A stretch of 64,000 nucleotides of DNA. Source: Artocarpus heterophyllus (taxonomy: Eukaryota; Streptophyta; Magnoliopsida; Rosales; Moraceae). Location of the stretch: the NCBI GenBank assembly GCA_025403435.1, contig CM046330.1:20978239-21042238 (forward strand), in the 5' to 3' direction. How positions within the stretch are numbered: position 1 is the first letter of the stretch; the number at the start of each line of letters is the position of its first letter. The notes beneath the pieces were generated by a model, which was not told the DNA's origin, ran no database searches, and saw only the letters and a program-made list of their open reading frames with translations. Shown in pieces: positions 1 to 10,826 of this stretch. The position numbers were made by a program, and so were the translations under genes.

Positions 1-1450
1 CATGCTAGCTCTTATTAGTATCTTAAACGGTTTTTCTTCTACCTTCATATAATTATGGAAAGGCCTACCCTTGGCCTCCCTAGTATAATTCTTCTGAGCT
101 CACCTAGAATTTCCTTCGAGATATGGCCCACAATGGATAGTGTGGATTACTCTTATAGGTGATTAATTTTTTCCTCCATATGAAGCCGGGTTGTTTTGGT
201 TAGCCTGTACACTGCCTAAACGATTGTCCCTTGTGTACTCTCATAAGTAACCTCTCTTGATGAGGTCTTCTATCTTATCTTTCAAGTTGGTAGACTCTGC
301 AGTCTTATGATTGACCTCTCCATGGAACCTGCAATGCTTGTTTTGATTCCTTTTGGCTAGGGTCTTTCCTTATTGGGATTGTCCTTCTTAGCATATTTTG
401 GTTTTTCACCTTATTATAAACTTCGCTAATGTTAGTACAGAGCTTGGTATACATTTCATACCTCTAAAAAGGGCACTTTTGCCTTTTATTTCCCTGAGCC
501 AAGGCCTATGCTACTTGTGCTACAAGTAGGGTTGGAATTAAGGCCAGTGCATGTGCTAGCAAAGGATAATAATTGTCGGCATTCTTATTATTATTTTGCC
601 ATTTCGGTTCTTTCTCTTTCTATTGTTCTTCCCCTATTTTGGTTTTGTGCCTGTTGTGCTCGCTACTGACTTGTTGGTGCTACTTGTGTTGGAGGCTAGT
701 ATGGAACCTTTACATTTGCTAATCACCAAGCTGCTTCCTTAACATTAAGGTACTTATGAGTCATGACAAGAACTCGAGCCATGATTTTAGGGGTTTCTTG
801 TGCAAGGAAAACTTGAAGGCCCCCGTGTAGTTTTTGATCGAGGCCATCTCTCCTGTGTAATTATCAATAAAAGACTTTAGAGATTGAGTAGGACCTTACT
901 TAATAGCCTGAAGTCTTTCTCGATTTGCTGCAATCTCATTTCCATAAATTAGGTAACAAAAGCTGTGCATAATTCGTGCTAGCATGTGATGGTCCATGGT
1001 CTTAAATTCCTAATCCACTTTCTTGCTGGTCCACTGAGTGTCACATAAAAAGCTCGACACTTGTTGGCATCAAGGACCCTATGAAGACTTATGTGGGAAT
1101 TGAAGAGCTAGGCATGATCATCTGGATCTCCTTTATGGTCAAATAAGGGGATATTTGGTAGCATAAGTTTAGGTGGAAAGGGTTCAACCATCACCTCTTT
1201 AATGAATGGGTGTCCATTTGGGTTATCAAGATTAAGAGCCTGATAACCCAACCTAGGCTCCTACTTGTTTACTCCATCTATAAGCCTGAGATGCTTCTCA
1301 TGACTTACTATTGACCTCTCAATATCTTGGCTTCTAGCCTGTCGAGCTTGGATTCGATTCCTAAGATATTTTTGTCTTCATCCTCTATTCCTCCCATTAT
1401 TCACTGAGCCTAATGGTGCACCCTGCCTCGATGCCAAAAGTGGTAGTCCA
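1..1450 (-). pseudogene. gag: broken gypsy gag (capsid)
   Basis: Minus-strand translation in shifting frames gives a plant Ty3/gypsy capsid. Near 1150-950 are KGDPDDHA, SLHRVLDANKCRAF, VTLSGPARKW and MRLQQIEKDFRLL, matching the retrotransposon gag core (family usually reads DPDDHLYSF ... LTLSGPARKWY). Near 345-200 are HCRFHGEVNHKTAE and LKDKIEDLIKRGYL, the small His/Cys motif and following helix typical of this gag type. Stops and frameshifts separate these blocks, so no full product can be made. Gag would form the virus-like particle that packages element RNA. The N-terminal stretch 1450-1980 gives no clear motif. Confidence 0.7.
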
Positions 1451-1978
1451 TTTTTATTTGGGTTATTCTATGTTCATACACCTTCGCAGGCTTTGTGCCT
1501 TCTTTGAGCCCTTCTTTGCCTACTTCCTTGCGATCCTGATGCCCATGCTCTGTGCAACCATACATCATCAGAATTTCGGTACATTCTTGCACATTTTCTC
1601 TGCCTCTTGGTGCAGTTATGTGATTGTTATTTTTATTTGTAGGTTAAGCAAGGTTGTTTAAAACATTCTCCACACGTTGGAATGATTACATCAATTTTTC
1701 ATAATTCTAAGTTAGGGTCCCGTTTTGAGTTTGCAAGCCACACTCAAGTTTGGAGGTGTATCTTTGAGTGATGGCATCTGATTTTGGTCGTCAACTAGAG
1801 GAGGTGGCCATGGTGTATCCTACTTTCAACCTTGGGCAGCATCATTGTTTTCGTCATTTTGGCCACGATGATCATTCTGGTTTTGGTTATTCACTTCAGT
1901 GCATGTTCTCATCATTGAAACAGTTGAAAGATTTGTTTCTTCTAGAAAAAGGATCAGAAAATTCTTCTAGGCCCTCCT

Positions 1979-1989
1979 TCTAACACCAA
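1979..1989 (-). promoter_or_regulatory. degenerate tRNA-Met primer-binding site
   Basis: Directly inside the LTR end, the minus strand reads TGGTGTTAGA, close to the TGGTATCAGA used by plant elements primed by initiator tRNA-Met. The differences fit decay. The position one base after the LTR end supports the LTR boundary. Confidence 0.5.
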
Positions 1990-1990
1990 T

Positions 1991-2624
1991 TGTTCATGGG
2001 CAAAACTCGTCTAACAAGAATCTCTCAGTTTCCTCACTAAAATTATCACTCACGAACAAAGAAGATAAAAGGGCAAGAAAATAAGAGCAAGAACACAAGA
2101 ATTTAGAGTGGTTCACCTCAATTGTAGGCTACATCCACTATGGGTTTTCTTGGATAGTAGGGTTTCACAATAAGAAAATATGAATACAGAGGGTTTGTGC
2201 CAAAAAATGGACTTAGGTTGTTCTCTAGGTTTGGCCTCTATTTATAGTACTTGGGGGTAGCTTAAACCTTACTCTTAGAGCATAATTTAAATTCAAATAC
2301 AAGATAATCTTTGTCCCCTTTGGTTAAACGTCATCATAGTGATCTCTTATAGGATCCATCCCTTATTAGTATCTTAGATTTGGTAGATAATAATCAACTT
2401 GATTGCTTATCACCATCTTGGAGGCTTTTGATTTAAATACAGACATGAGTGGACTATTTTACCCTTCTCAGATATCATTTGGAAAAAAGCTTCTAGAATA
2501 CACTGAGGCAATATAGGCTGAGATCATTCTTGGGACTTTTAAAGCCCAATACCTGACCAGGCCCAACTTGGTGACCCAGCAATAGCTAATATGAACTATT
2601 TTTTAACTGTGGCTTTAAACTACA
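1991..2624 (-). repeat. 5' LTR of gypsy-A
   Basis: On the plus strand this starts TGTTCATGGG and ends CTACA, the usual TG...CA limits. The minus strand has TATAAATA at 2246-2239 followed by a typical transcribed leader, so it is a promoter-bearing LTR oriented minus. Length is about 634 bp. The second LTR is outside the window, so the outer edge at 2624 rests only on the terminal dinucleotide and could be wrong. Confidence 0.55.
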
Positions 2625-2809
2625 TTCCCTAAAGGACTAGAAATAAGAATCTAGTGCAAAATTATGAGTAGAAGGAAGTCTAGGAGTTGGGGTTAGCAAG
2701 GGTAGATGTGGTAGAAGGAAGAGCTCAGGATCCGAGCAGCTATGAGGTAGGGCGTGGATAGCCATTGTCATCGCCCAATTGTTTGCTCCTTTGTCCTCGT
2801 CTCCCCTTC

Positions 2810-3961
2810 TTAAATGTTGTATTGGAGAACAAGACCCCTCTCAAACAAGAATAAAATGTCGCCATCTTTTGGATGTAAACTAAGTATTTTGGCACCAGTC
2901 GTATTCCACCCCAGCCTTTCACCATGAATACCTTTATCTTTATCTTTGTGGTGAACCAAGCATCGATTAACATTTGTATCTACATCTGTGATATTACCAG
3001 AATCTTTCCAACTCTTAGACTTTCCACGACTGCCTCCACAAAGCAGTGCTAGATCCCGTTCTAGTACCTTGATGAATTGTAACCAGCCGTAGTACACTCC
3101 GAGAGACATATGCAAGTAAATAGTCACCGAAAAATTGTGAAGGTCGATGGGTAGACCCATAAAATGCCACTTGTTTCTTTCGTTTGTGAACAGATTGAAC
3201 ATGATAACACCTTGAGGTATGGAACACATGTCTAGCCAGTGAATCTCCTCGTTGAGAGGAACAACATAGGAGTGTCTCGGATACTAAATTCGTGGCCATG
3301 GAGTCGTGATTACCGACTCATTCCATTTTTCAGTCTCTAAATGGAATACCATCGCCATAAATTAGCTGTCGACGAGAATGAGACAGTAGATGAGCACAAC
3401 CCTATACCTATAGTGAACAGTTCTTGGGATGTGGGGCTCATAGGTCAACCAGACCATCGCGGTCAACTTTCAAGAGGGCGATCTACCATTTGGTGAGTGG
3501 ATTACACATGTAATAATTTTTTGTCCCTACTAGAAAGGAGCCAGACATAAGCAATAAGTCATTACATGAAGCTCTCACAATTACAGGCTCAAGAAGAAAA
3601 TTTAAGTAGCCAGGATTTCCCTTCATGAGAAGCATAATAGAAGAGGACTCTGGTCTATTGTCACATCCATGTAATAATCCTATTTGAACTAATGTCAATA
3701 AGGCTAACGACTAATGGGCTAGTTCTCATTGATATGGTGACGTCGAATTAAGCTTTGAATAAATTTATGTTTAGAAATTAATGAGTACAAGTGTTTCAAG
3801 ACACAACTGCATTGGAATGCTGATTGGTAACTAGGGAGATGAATGAGTATTTCTACGAGCATGCCGGCTGGAACATCGCTTAGTAGATCTGTTGATAATA
3901 CTTTGATTTCTTTTCGGCTTTCCATTGTATTCAAAAAAATAATATAAGATGAAAACCGCAA
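2810..3961 (-). pseudogene. F-box protein pseudogene
   Basis: An F-box protein is the substrate-recognition part of an SCF ubiquitin ligase. The minus strand opens at 3961; about 20 residues in is LSTDLLSDVPAGMLVEILIH, followed by LPSYQSAFQCSCVLKHLYSL. This is the F-box pattern (LPxDLLxEILxRLP...RFRCVCKSW), although the usual Trp is absent. Further on, in other frames, are ASCNDLLLMSG and YYMCNPLTKW (3600-3483), the start of an F-box-associated domain, then GVYYGWLQFI and ILSLHPKDGDILFLF (3130-2820). At least two frame changes separate these blocks, so it is probably dead. Introns are an alternative for one gap, but this family is commonly single-exon. It is the only host-type gene in the window. 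Confidence 0.6.
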
Positions 3962-4288
3962 TAAGCCCTAGAAACTTAAACAAATATTACTCATATATAT
4001 GTGTGTATATATGTACGTATGTGTATGTGCCACCCATTATCTATTCTATTATTAGCTAGGGCGATTATTTTCGTCAATTTGATACTTTAGTTTCTCCATT
4101 TTATAAGAAATTTTAGAACATAACACTTTTGAGAAAATTAAAACAGAATTGCCCTAAATCTATAATTGATGAACTCGAGTTAAACTAAAAAATGTCAGTT
4201 TAATACTAATGAAAAAGTAAATCATCAATGATAAAATCAAGTATATCACTAACATACCATACCAAAAAGTTGAACTAACAAGAAGAAA
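3962..4288. other. AT-rich spacer, upstream of the F-box pseudogene
   Basis: It holds a short alternating TA/TG microsatellite near 3990-4025 and nothing else I recognise. It would have contained the promoter of the minus-strand F-box gene, but I cannot point to specific elements. Confidence 0.4.
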
Positions 4289-5767
4289 TATTGTAGCAAA
4301 TAGTAAATTTTGCCATTGACTAAGTAAATAATGTTAGTAGTTTTAAAAATGCGAAAAAAATTGCATATTTAGTATTAATCAACTTTTTAAACGCAAAGAC
4401 TAAACTACTCTCAAAAGCAACAAAATCGGATCTGGTTTAAAAATTTAAACTCAATTCTTCGTTTCTCCTCCCCTCTCTCTTCTCTTTTTCTCTCTTCTCC
4501 TCTCTCTGGTTTTTCCAATTGGCCTATCCACTCTCAAGAGAAAAACTAGAGTAGCGATATCGTCCGTCATGACTCTGCTAGAACATCAACGTCCATCACT
4601 ACAATGCCAAAACATCGCCAATGAGGACCGCAAAATCACCCAGCCTTGCTCAAATAGAATCCATGCTAGAAAATCGCACTAGTTTCAATGGAATCAACGA
4701 CCGTGAAATCATTGAGCCTAGCTCAGTCTTACACATCATGCACCGTCACACCATCAAGGTCATCAAAGACGCCGCATTGAGGAGCTACCCATTAGAGAAG
4801 AGATTTCCATCAGAGATGCAGATCGAGCAACGAATAGTGATGTTTACAGTAACGGACGAGCTTAAATGTTGCCAAGGTTTGGTAGATTAGAGCCCAACGA
4901 GTCTATATCTGGCGACAGTGATGTTGTACGTGTGGTGGTGATAGTGAGCAGCAGCAGCCGGCGACAAGCAATAGAGAGCAGGTTTTTGTCCTTTCTATGT
5001 TCTTTTGGTTTTATGGTATAATGTTGAACTTTTTTGTGTAAAAAATAAAACATTTACAGTACTTCTTGGTCAATAATGTCACCGCTACTGGTGATGTCTA
5101 ATGACGATGCTGATAAAGTTTTTCATTTACATAGAAATGCTATATTTTCATGCAAATATAGTATTTCTTAGCGAACGACAATGTCGCCGGTAAATTTTTG
5201 TATTCACATGAAAACATATCATTTCTTTATATGTAAATATAGTATTTGCCTTTCCTGACATTCGGTCGTCCAGTGAAGTTATTAGTAAATTTTTGTATTT
5301 ATAGGTAAATATAGTATTAACAGCTAAATACTATATTTCTCGGCCACCGATGGTCTAGTAAAGTTGCTGGTAAATATTTATATTTACATAGAAATACAGT
5401 ATTTACTTGTTATTATGGTACTTCTTGAGTCCAACGAGGTTGCTGATAAATTTTTGTATTTATGTGAAAATATAGTATTGACAAGTTAATATCATATTTC
5501 CCGACCGTGGACAACATCGTCGGTGCCAGTGGTAACCATAAATTTTTTCATTATTTGAAAATATAGTATTAACATATAAATATAGTAGGTGGCTAGAGGG
5601 AGGACAGTGAGAAATGGAGAGGAGAAAGAGGTAAGAGTATTTTTAGTACTTAATTTCTCATGAGATTTATGTCAATTTCTCATGATATGCTATTTATCAC
5701 AAATCTTGAAAGCAAATGACGTTATTTATTAATTCTTAGCCTAAATATACTATTTTGCTCTTTATTA
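4289..5767. mobile_element. possible small Mutator-like element with captured sequence
   Basis: The left side, from about 4293, reads AGCAAATAGTAAATTTTGCC. The reverse complement of the right side, from about 5765, reads AGCAAAATAGTATATTTAGG. Both continue into AAATAATGTTAG / AAATAACGTCAT-like sequence, so they look like diverged terminal inverted repeats. CT-rich (4456-4505) and AG-rich (5590-5630) stretches also face each other. Between them is a GC-richer block with an 89-codon plus-strand ORF (4621-4890) of no recognised family. TIRs of this style are typical of plant MULEs, which can carry captured gene fragments. I could not find a clean 9-bp target duplication, so the call is tentative. 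Confidence 0.35.
5085..5590. repeat. degenerate tandem repeat, about 95-bp unit
   Basis: About five to six diverged copies of a unit containing GTAAATTTTTGTATTTACAT, then AAATATAGTATT, then a GC-richer link mentioning TCGCCGGT or CGACCG. Copies begin near 5110, 5200, 5285, 5365, 5445 and 5535. The AT core stays alike while the link varies in sequence and length. No coding potential. Confidence 0.55.
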
Positions 5768-6905
5768 TGTATGCTTGTCAAACTTCATCTCGAACTTTTG
5801 GATGATATTTTGAAATTAGTGGTCTTATCCTAGGACCTATTGGAAGGTTTTCAAGATCGATATCCTTTTTAATACAAATAATTTTGTATTATTGTTAGTC
5901 TTTCCTTTAGGGATTGGTGGGCCTAATTTTCTTTTTAAAATACCACTTCGTAATTGTGTGATATATAATTTAAAAAAAATTTCACACGATTGTGATAAGT
6001 TATTGTTCATATCCTATATAATACCATAAATATTAAAAAAAAGAAAAAAAGAAAACATAAGTATAATACTTAATCTTGTAACAAGAAAAAGAAAAATTCT
6101 TATAATATTATTTACGTAATAAGCATAAACTTAAATACCTTAAATGGTTATTGCTATTATAAGGTTTTTCTGAGAAATAATCACGCTCTTAATTAAAACA
6201 GAGAATGGAAAATTTTTTTGAGTAAGAGAGGTAGAAAATAAGAAAAGACAGGACTTAGAAGATGAGAATGGGGAGTAATAGGGTAGTTTTTTTAATCGTC
6301 AAAGAATATGAGAGATAAGTTAGAGTACAACCATCACTATATAAAGCACATAAGAGATTAATGAATCAGACATACGTAGAGAATGTGATTAAAAAAATAA
6401 TAAAACAGAAAGCAGACATGATGTTTTATTTTGAACTAACGTTTTTCTTTTTCTTTTTACTTTATTAAAGAAAAAATAAATAATAAAAAAATCTTTTCCT
6501 AACAGATTTGACTAAAAAAGCATTTAAAATTTGAAAAAAAAAATATTTTAGTGATGATACCATCAATTAGTACCAGCTTTAAAAAGCTTTAGAAGAAAAT
6601 GATTTGTAAGTTTGAGGAAGAGGGACGAGTGACGCCACTTGCCAAAAATATAGGTGGGAGCATCAATTAAAAATCTAATATACTTATTAATTATTTAATT
6701 TTTTTCCCAATAAGGGCACATGCCTCTACTGACATGATGCCAAAGGATAATCTTTTCTGGATTTATCCTAAGTAGGACCCGCTGGTTTCCGGTCAATTAT
6801 CGCCTCCAATTGACTCCCCATCTCCAGTTGATCTGACCAGTCAATGATGATCAGTTGACACGTGGACGATGACGACTACGACGTTACTTTTACCCGTAAT
6901 AAATA
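5768..6905. other. AT-rich intergenic DNA with one GC-richer patch
   Basis: No gene is visible. At 6780-6900 a GC-richer patch carries a CACGTG G-box (6859-6864) preceded directly by TTGA (so TTGACACGTGG), plus several TTGAC/GTCAA W-box cores. This may be a remnant of host promoter DNA, but no gene follows it. Confidence 0.3.
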
Positions 6906-6916
6906 TAATGATTAGT

Positions 6917-7585
6917 AGTTTTTTGTTTTGTTTAAATAGGAATATTTACGACATAGATCCTCAAACTTTCTTACTTTTTGTATTTAGGTCCCCATTTTAA
7001 GAATCTAGATACTCAGGTCTCTAAACTCTTAATCTGTTAGCACTTAGGCCCCCATTTTAAGAATTTAGATACTCAGATTCTCAAACTTTTAAATTTGTTG
7101 GTATCGTTAGTCTCCATTTTAAGAATTTAAATATTGAAGTCCCATATCTTCATTTGTTGTTACCGTCAGCCCCCATCATTTTTTTACTGTTAAATGCCAA
7201 ACAAGATGATAATTTTTTGAAACGTTAAGGTTCCTTAGGTCCCAAAAATATATATATATTTTTTACAAAAAGGTCCCTGAGGACATAAAAAGGGAAGCTT
7301 TTGGGGACCAAACTGTTAAAAAATACATATATGTTTTTCAGACCTAAGGAACAAAAAGCTTCAAAATATTGATCTCTTATCGCATGTAACAATAAAAACA
7401 TGATGGGAACCAATAGCACCAACAAATTAAGAGTTTGGGGACCTATCCAAGTTTTTAAAATGGGGACTAAGATGCCACCAGATTAAGAGCTTAGAGATTT
7501 AAGTATCCAAATTTTTAAAATAAGGACCTAAGTGCCAAAGGCTATAAAGTTTAGGGACATATGATGCAAAAATCACTTTTAAGAA
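6917..7585. repeat. self-complementary outer part of the left foldback arm
   Basis: This 0.65-kb stretch is itself a palindrome, centred near 7275 on GTCCCTGAGGAC. 6948-7190 (TTAGGTCCCCATTTTAAGAAT repeats) pairs with 7430-7575 (TTTTTAAAATGGGGACTAAG and similar). It could be a complete small foldback copy of the same family joined to the larger arm, or an expanded arm. Confidence 0.6.
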
Positions 7586-8089
7586 TTTAGCCACTTAAGT
7601 CCCAAACTCTTAATCTCTTGGCACTTTAGTCACTATTTTAAGAATTTGGATTCTTAGGCCTCCAATCGCTTAGTTAAACTGTTAATTCCCATCGTACTTG
7701 TACTATTAAATAACATAATAAATATCAGTATTTTGAGGCTTTTTTGCTCCTTAGGTCTCAAAATTGTATGTTTTAGCAAAAACGTCCCCAAAAACTATCC
7801 TTTTTTAAGTATAGCTCAGTATTTTTCATCCAAAAATAATATTTAAATTCCCTAGCATAAAGTTAGTTAAGATAATTATTGATAATAAATTAAGAAATTG
7901 ATTATAAATAAAAAAAAAAAGAAATTCATAAATAGTTAGTTTATTTTATTTTTAGTAAGTTGGTACTAAATTACAACAATGTAACTAAATAATTGTAACA
8001 CAACAATATCTAATTGTTCAATTACATACTTTTATTTCTTAAAGATCTTTAATATACTTAAGGATAATAAAAAGCATGTAATCGAATAA

Positions 8090-8440
8090 CACTACTACAG
8101 ACTGCGGATTCCACGACTATTAAAAAACCGTCATGAAAATGTCAGTCATGGTACAAAATGGAGTTTTTATGATGGTAAAACAACAAAACTAGCATGAAGA
8201 GGCCGTCATGGGCTTAATCTACCATGATGGTTTCTAGAAAAACTATCGTGGAAGGCTACCTACCATGACGGTTTTTCTAGAAAACATCGTGGAATCTAGA
8301 AACCGTCATGGAAGATCAACCTGCACAACGGTTTTTCTAGACACCGTCATGGAAGCATCATATTCCATGACGGTTTTCAAAAAAACCGTCGTGGTAGGTT
8401 GATCTTCCATGACGGTTTTTCTAGAAATCGTCGTGGAAAA
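8090..8440. repeat. left subterminal palindrome array of CACTA-1
   Basis: Repeated half-sites TTCCATGACGGTTTTTCTAG and their complements (AAACCGTCATGGAA) occur about every 25-35 bp in both orientations, so neighbours form hairpins. In En/Spm elements, subterminal motifs of this kind bind the TNPA-type protein and allow synapsis of the ends. Confidence 0.75.
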
Positions 8441-8939
8441 TTTGTCTTCCCAAAAATTTTTGGAATCTCACAAGATGGCCAGTCCCATGTGCTATCTATT
8501 ACAACAAGGCCTTGATTGCATACAAAAATTAATGTATATTGAAATTACAAGGTATTTACAAGATCATTTACATTTGCACTATTTTGAGCAATTGTGGATC
8601 TACCATCTCTATCTATCTATCTAAAAATTATATACCTATCTACAAATTGTACCCACTCTGATCTAACTTCATGTATATCTATATGTATATAAAATTCTTT
8701 TCTTCCTAAGGCTTGTATACCACTTGTAATTATATTTCGCATGAAACGTAGAACAAAAAAACCACATTCTACATTTCCTTGTTGTCTTGGACACTTACAT
8801 TTGGAATATAGTGTTCTATTCAGTCTGTTTGTGGCACCGCTTCCCGCTTGAAGCTTCCAATCGTTACGCGCCCTAACAATGTTTAAATAAATTAATAGAC
8901 AATATAATTATGTGGGACTAAAAACAATTGATTTTAAAA
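8441..8939. other. CACTA-1 non-coding 3' flank
   Basis: No coding signal is seen. The phrase AAGATGGCCAGTCCCAT (near 8472) resembles CAAGGTGGCCAGCCCAT near 20742, which likewise sits just beyond a palindrome array. The two genes therefore seem to share a related 3' sequence. Confidence 0.4.
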
Positions 8940-9960
8940 GAGAACATTAATACTTACAATCTTGTGACTGATACAAAATCATCCCGTGGTGGGTATCTGA
9001 GGGAATCAAACCAATACAAAATCGACATTTGTGAATTCAATTTCAAAGTACTTCATTGGAGGTCGAAGTATTAAGACTACCTCATATACTTTGATTGACC
9101 ATGAACACGTCTTGAATGTTCTGATTTCCCTAGTGCCCTCATCAACATGTCATCATTACCAACCAAAAGCTCCCTTGACTTTGTTAAGTCGTGTATTCAT
9201 CCTGTAAAACAACAACAAAACCATGTTATTGTTAAGATCCTTCAACAGGTATTAAATTATAAATTAATGGTTTGTGTTCAAAAAGCTTACAATCAAGTCC
9301 CCAATTTCTGCTACTTTTGGATTTTTAAACTGTCCATCGGGACCTTGACATGATTTTACCCACAACTCCTCCCGTGTTGGTAGCACGCCCGTCTTAGCTA
9401 ACTATGTTACACTATGTTAGTAACATATTAATGATAGAATAATTGATATATGTAATATGAGTAAGATATTAAGGTACCAATTATTGCTTAAGCTCTCTAT
9501 ATCCGACTCGGCCAACCATAGAGCAATATTCATTTTTTGCTCTTATTTTTCTTGCATTTGATGATAACAGTTGGAATTCAGTGGAATGTTGATGCCTCAA
9601 AAAATCTTCCCAATCGTCATCGTTTAGGGAGGGGTAGTAGCATACAACCGTAGGTGGCCGTTTATATACATTTTCATCCTCCTTCGAAATGGAAAGGTGT
9701 GGCTGTATAAAGGTAACATAGAGGTCGGATCTAAACCCCTTTGCCAATTGGCCACAAACCTTCAAAGCCCTTTTCCTATACCAATCTTCGACTGTGAAAG
9801 CTTCATAAATCTCATTCCAAATCACATCTTTTACTTGATCCAAATCCTTAGACCTCTAATCGACTTGATCCAAATGCTTAGACCTCCAATCTTTTGTCCA
9901 TATAGGAACGTGCTCTCAACTAAGGACTTCGATCCAATTGCTTAATTCATGGCTGGGTGC
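8940..9960 (-). pseudogene. Transposase_24 (TNPA-like) gene of CACTA-1, broken
   Basis: The second CACTA protein, by analogy with TNPA, would bind the subterminal palindromes. A 120-codon minus-strand block (9843-9481) has VIWNEIYEAF, KRALKVCGQLAKGFRSDL, PSLNDDDWEDFLRH and SSNARKIRAKN, the pattern of the plant Ptta/En/Spm Transposase_24 domain. About 130 bp further on is TGVLPTREELWVKSCQ (9400-9340), then MLMRALGKSEHSRRVHG (9150-9080), which continue the domain and its C-terminus; the gaps may be introns. Upstream, a phrase near WRSKHLDQV is tandemly duplicated (9900-9840), which breaks the frame. Confident of family, not of exon limits. Confidence 0.7.
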
Positions 9961-10318
9961 GCCTTTCGGTTGGCCTTTCAAATCAAATGTCACTTCAATT
10001 CTTGGCCTTTCTTCCTCATCCGATGAACCTTTTTCATCAATGTAGCCCTTCGCTCAAAGTCTACTTTTGGACCTTTGTGGCTTTACTATGCGACTTTCCC
10101 TATATTGTGATAAAGATGAAGTGCACTCTTCGTACTCATCCTCGTATTGGTCATTATCAACCTCGAGAGACATTGTACCTATGCAAAGTTAGCAAAAACT
10201 AACACACACATAGTAATATTAAATTACATCTTACAGTCAAAATTAACATATTCTAAATTGATATATTACGCAATTACATCTTAAAAATCACATATTTCAA
10301 TTACACAATTTCACATAT

Positions 10319-10440
10319 TCACAATATTCACACATTTCACATATTGACATCTTCACATATACTAAAGTTTACAATTTAAATTACACGACATATGCACAAT
10401 ATTCACATATTTCACATATTGACATCTTCACATATTCGCA
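10319..10440. repeat. 75-bp direct repeat, two copies
   Basis: CACAATATTCAC...CATATTGACATCTTCACATAT occurs from 10319 and again from 10394. It lies inside CACTA-1, upstream of the Transposase_24 gene. Confidence 0.6.
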
Positions 10441-10822
10441 GGGGGGTGAAGGGGGGGTGGTAGATGGGGCGAGGGGGGCGGGTGGGGGGTGGGTAGGGGG
10501 CGAAAGGGTAGGGTGGGGTAGGGGGCAAAGGGGTGGGGGGGCGAAGGGGAGGGTGGAGGGTGAAGGTAAGGGGGGCGAAGGGGTGGGGGGCGAAGGAATG
10601 GATGTGGGGCAGGGTGCGGGTGGGTGGGGCAAAGGGGTGGGGGGCAAGGGGGTGGTGGGTGGGGTGGGTGGGGGACGAGGGGGTGGTGGGTGGGGTGGGT
10701 GGGGCATGGTGGGGGCCAGGGGGGACGATGGGGAGGGGGAAGAGGAGAGAGAGAGGGAAGGGGCGGGGGGGTGGGGGTGGGGGAAGAGGAGAGAGAGAGG
10801 AAGGGGGAGCTTACTAGGGGCG
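10440..10822. repeat. extreme G-rich minisatellite-like tract
   Basis: About 380 bp of the plus strand is nearly all G with A, T and isolated C, built on units such as GGGGCGAAGGGGTGGG and GGTGGGTGGGGTGGGTGG. The minus strand, which is the sense strand of CACTA-1, is C-rich and begins with CT-rich sequence, like a 5' untranslated leader. Open frames across it on both strands are low-complexity by-products (Pro-rich or Gly-rich) and are not called as genes. Confidence 0.75.
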
Positions 10823-10826
10823 AGGA

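Larger units (their letters stand above)
1..2624 (-). mobile_element. Ty3/gypsy retrotransposon, 5' part (gypsy-A), cut by window edge
   Basis: Seen: reading the minus strand from the right, a promoter-bearing LTR (2624 to 1991) is followed by a degenerate tRNA-Met primer-binding site and then a gag-like region to position 1. The rest of the element (pol and 3' LTR) would lie left of the window. Inference: an old, dead copy, because gag is interrupted by many stops. Family level is secure from the gag motifs. A Tat-like (non-chromovirus) lineage is only a guess from the style of gag. Confidence 0.75.

Noticed and set aside
4621..4890. 89-codon frame as a host gene
   Set aside because: No recognisable domain, not supported by splice or promoter context; mentioned only within the possible MULE.
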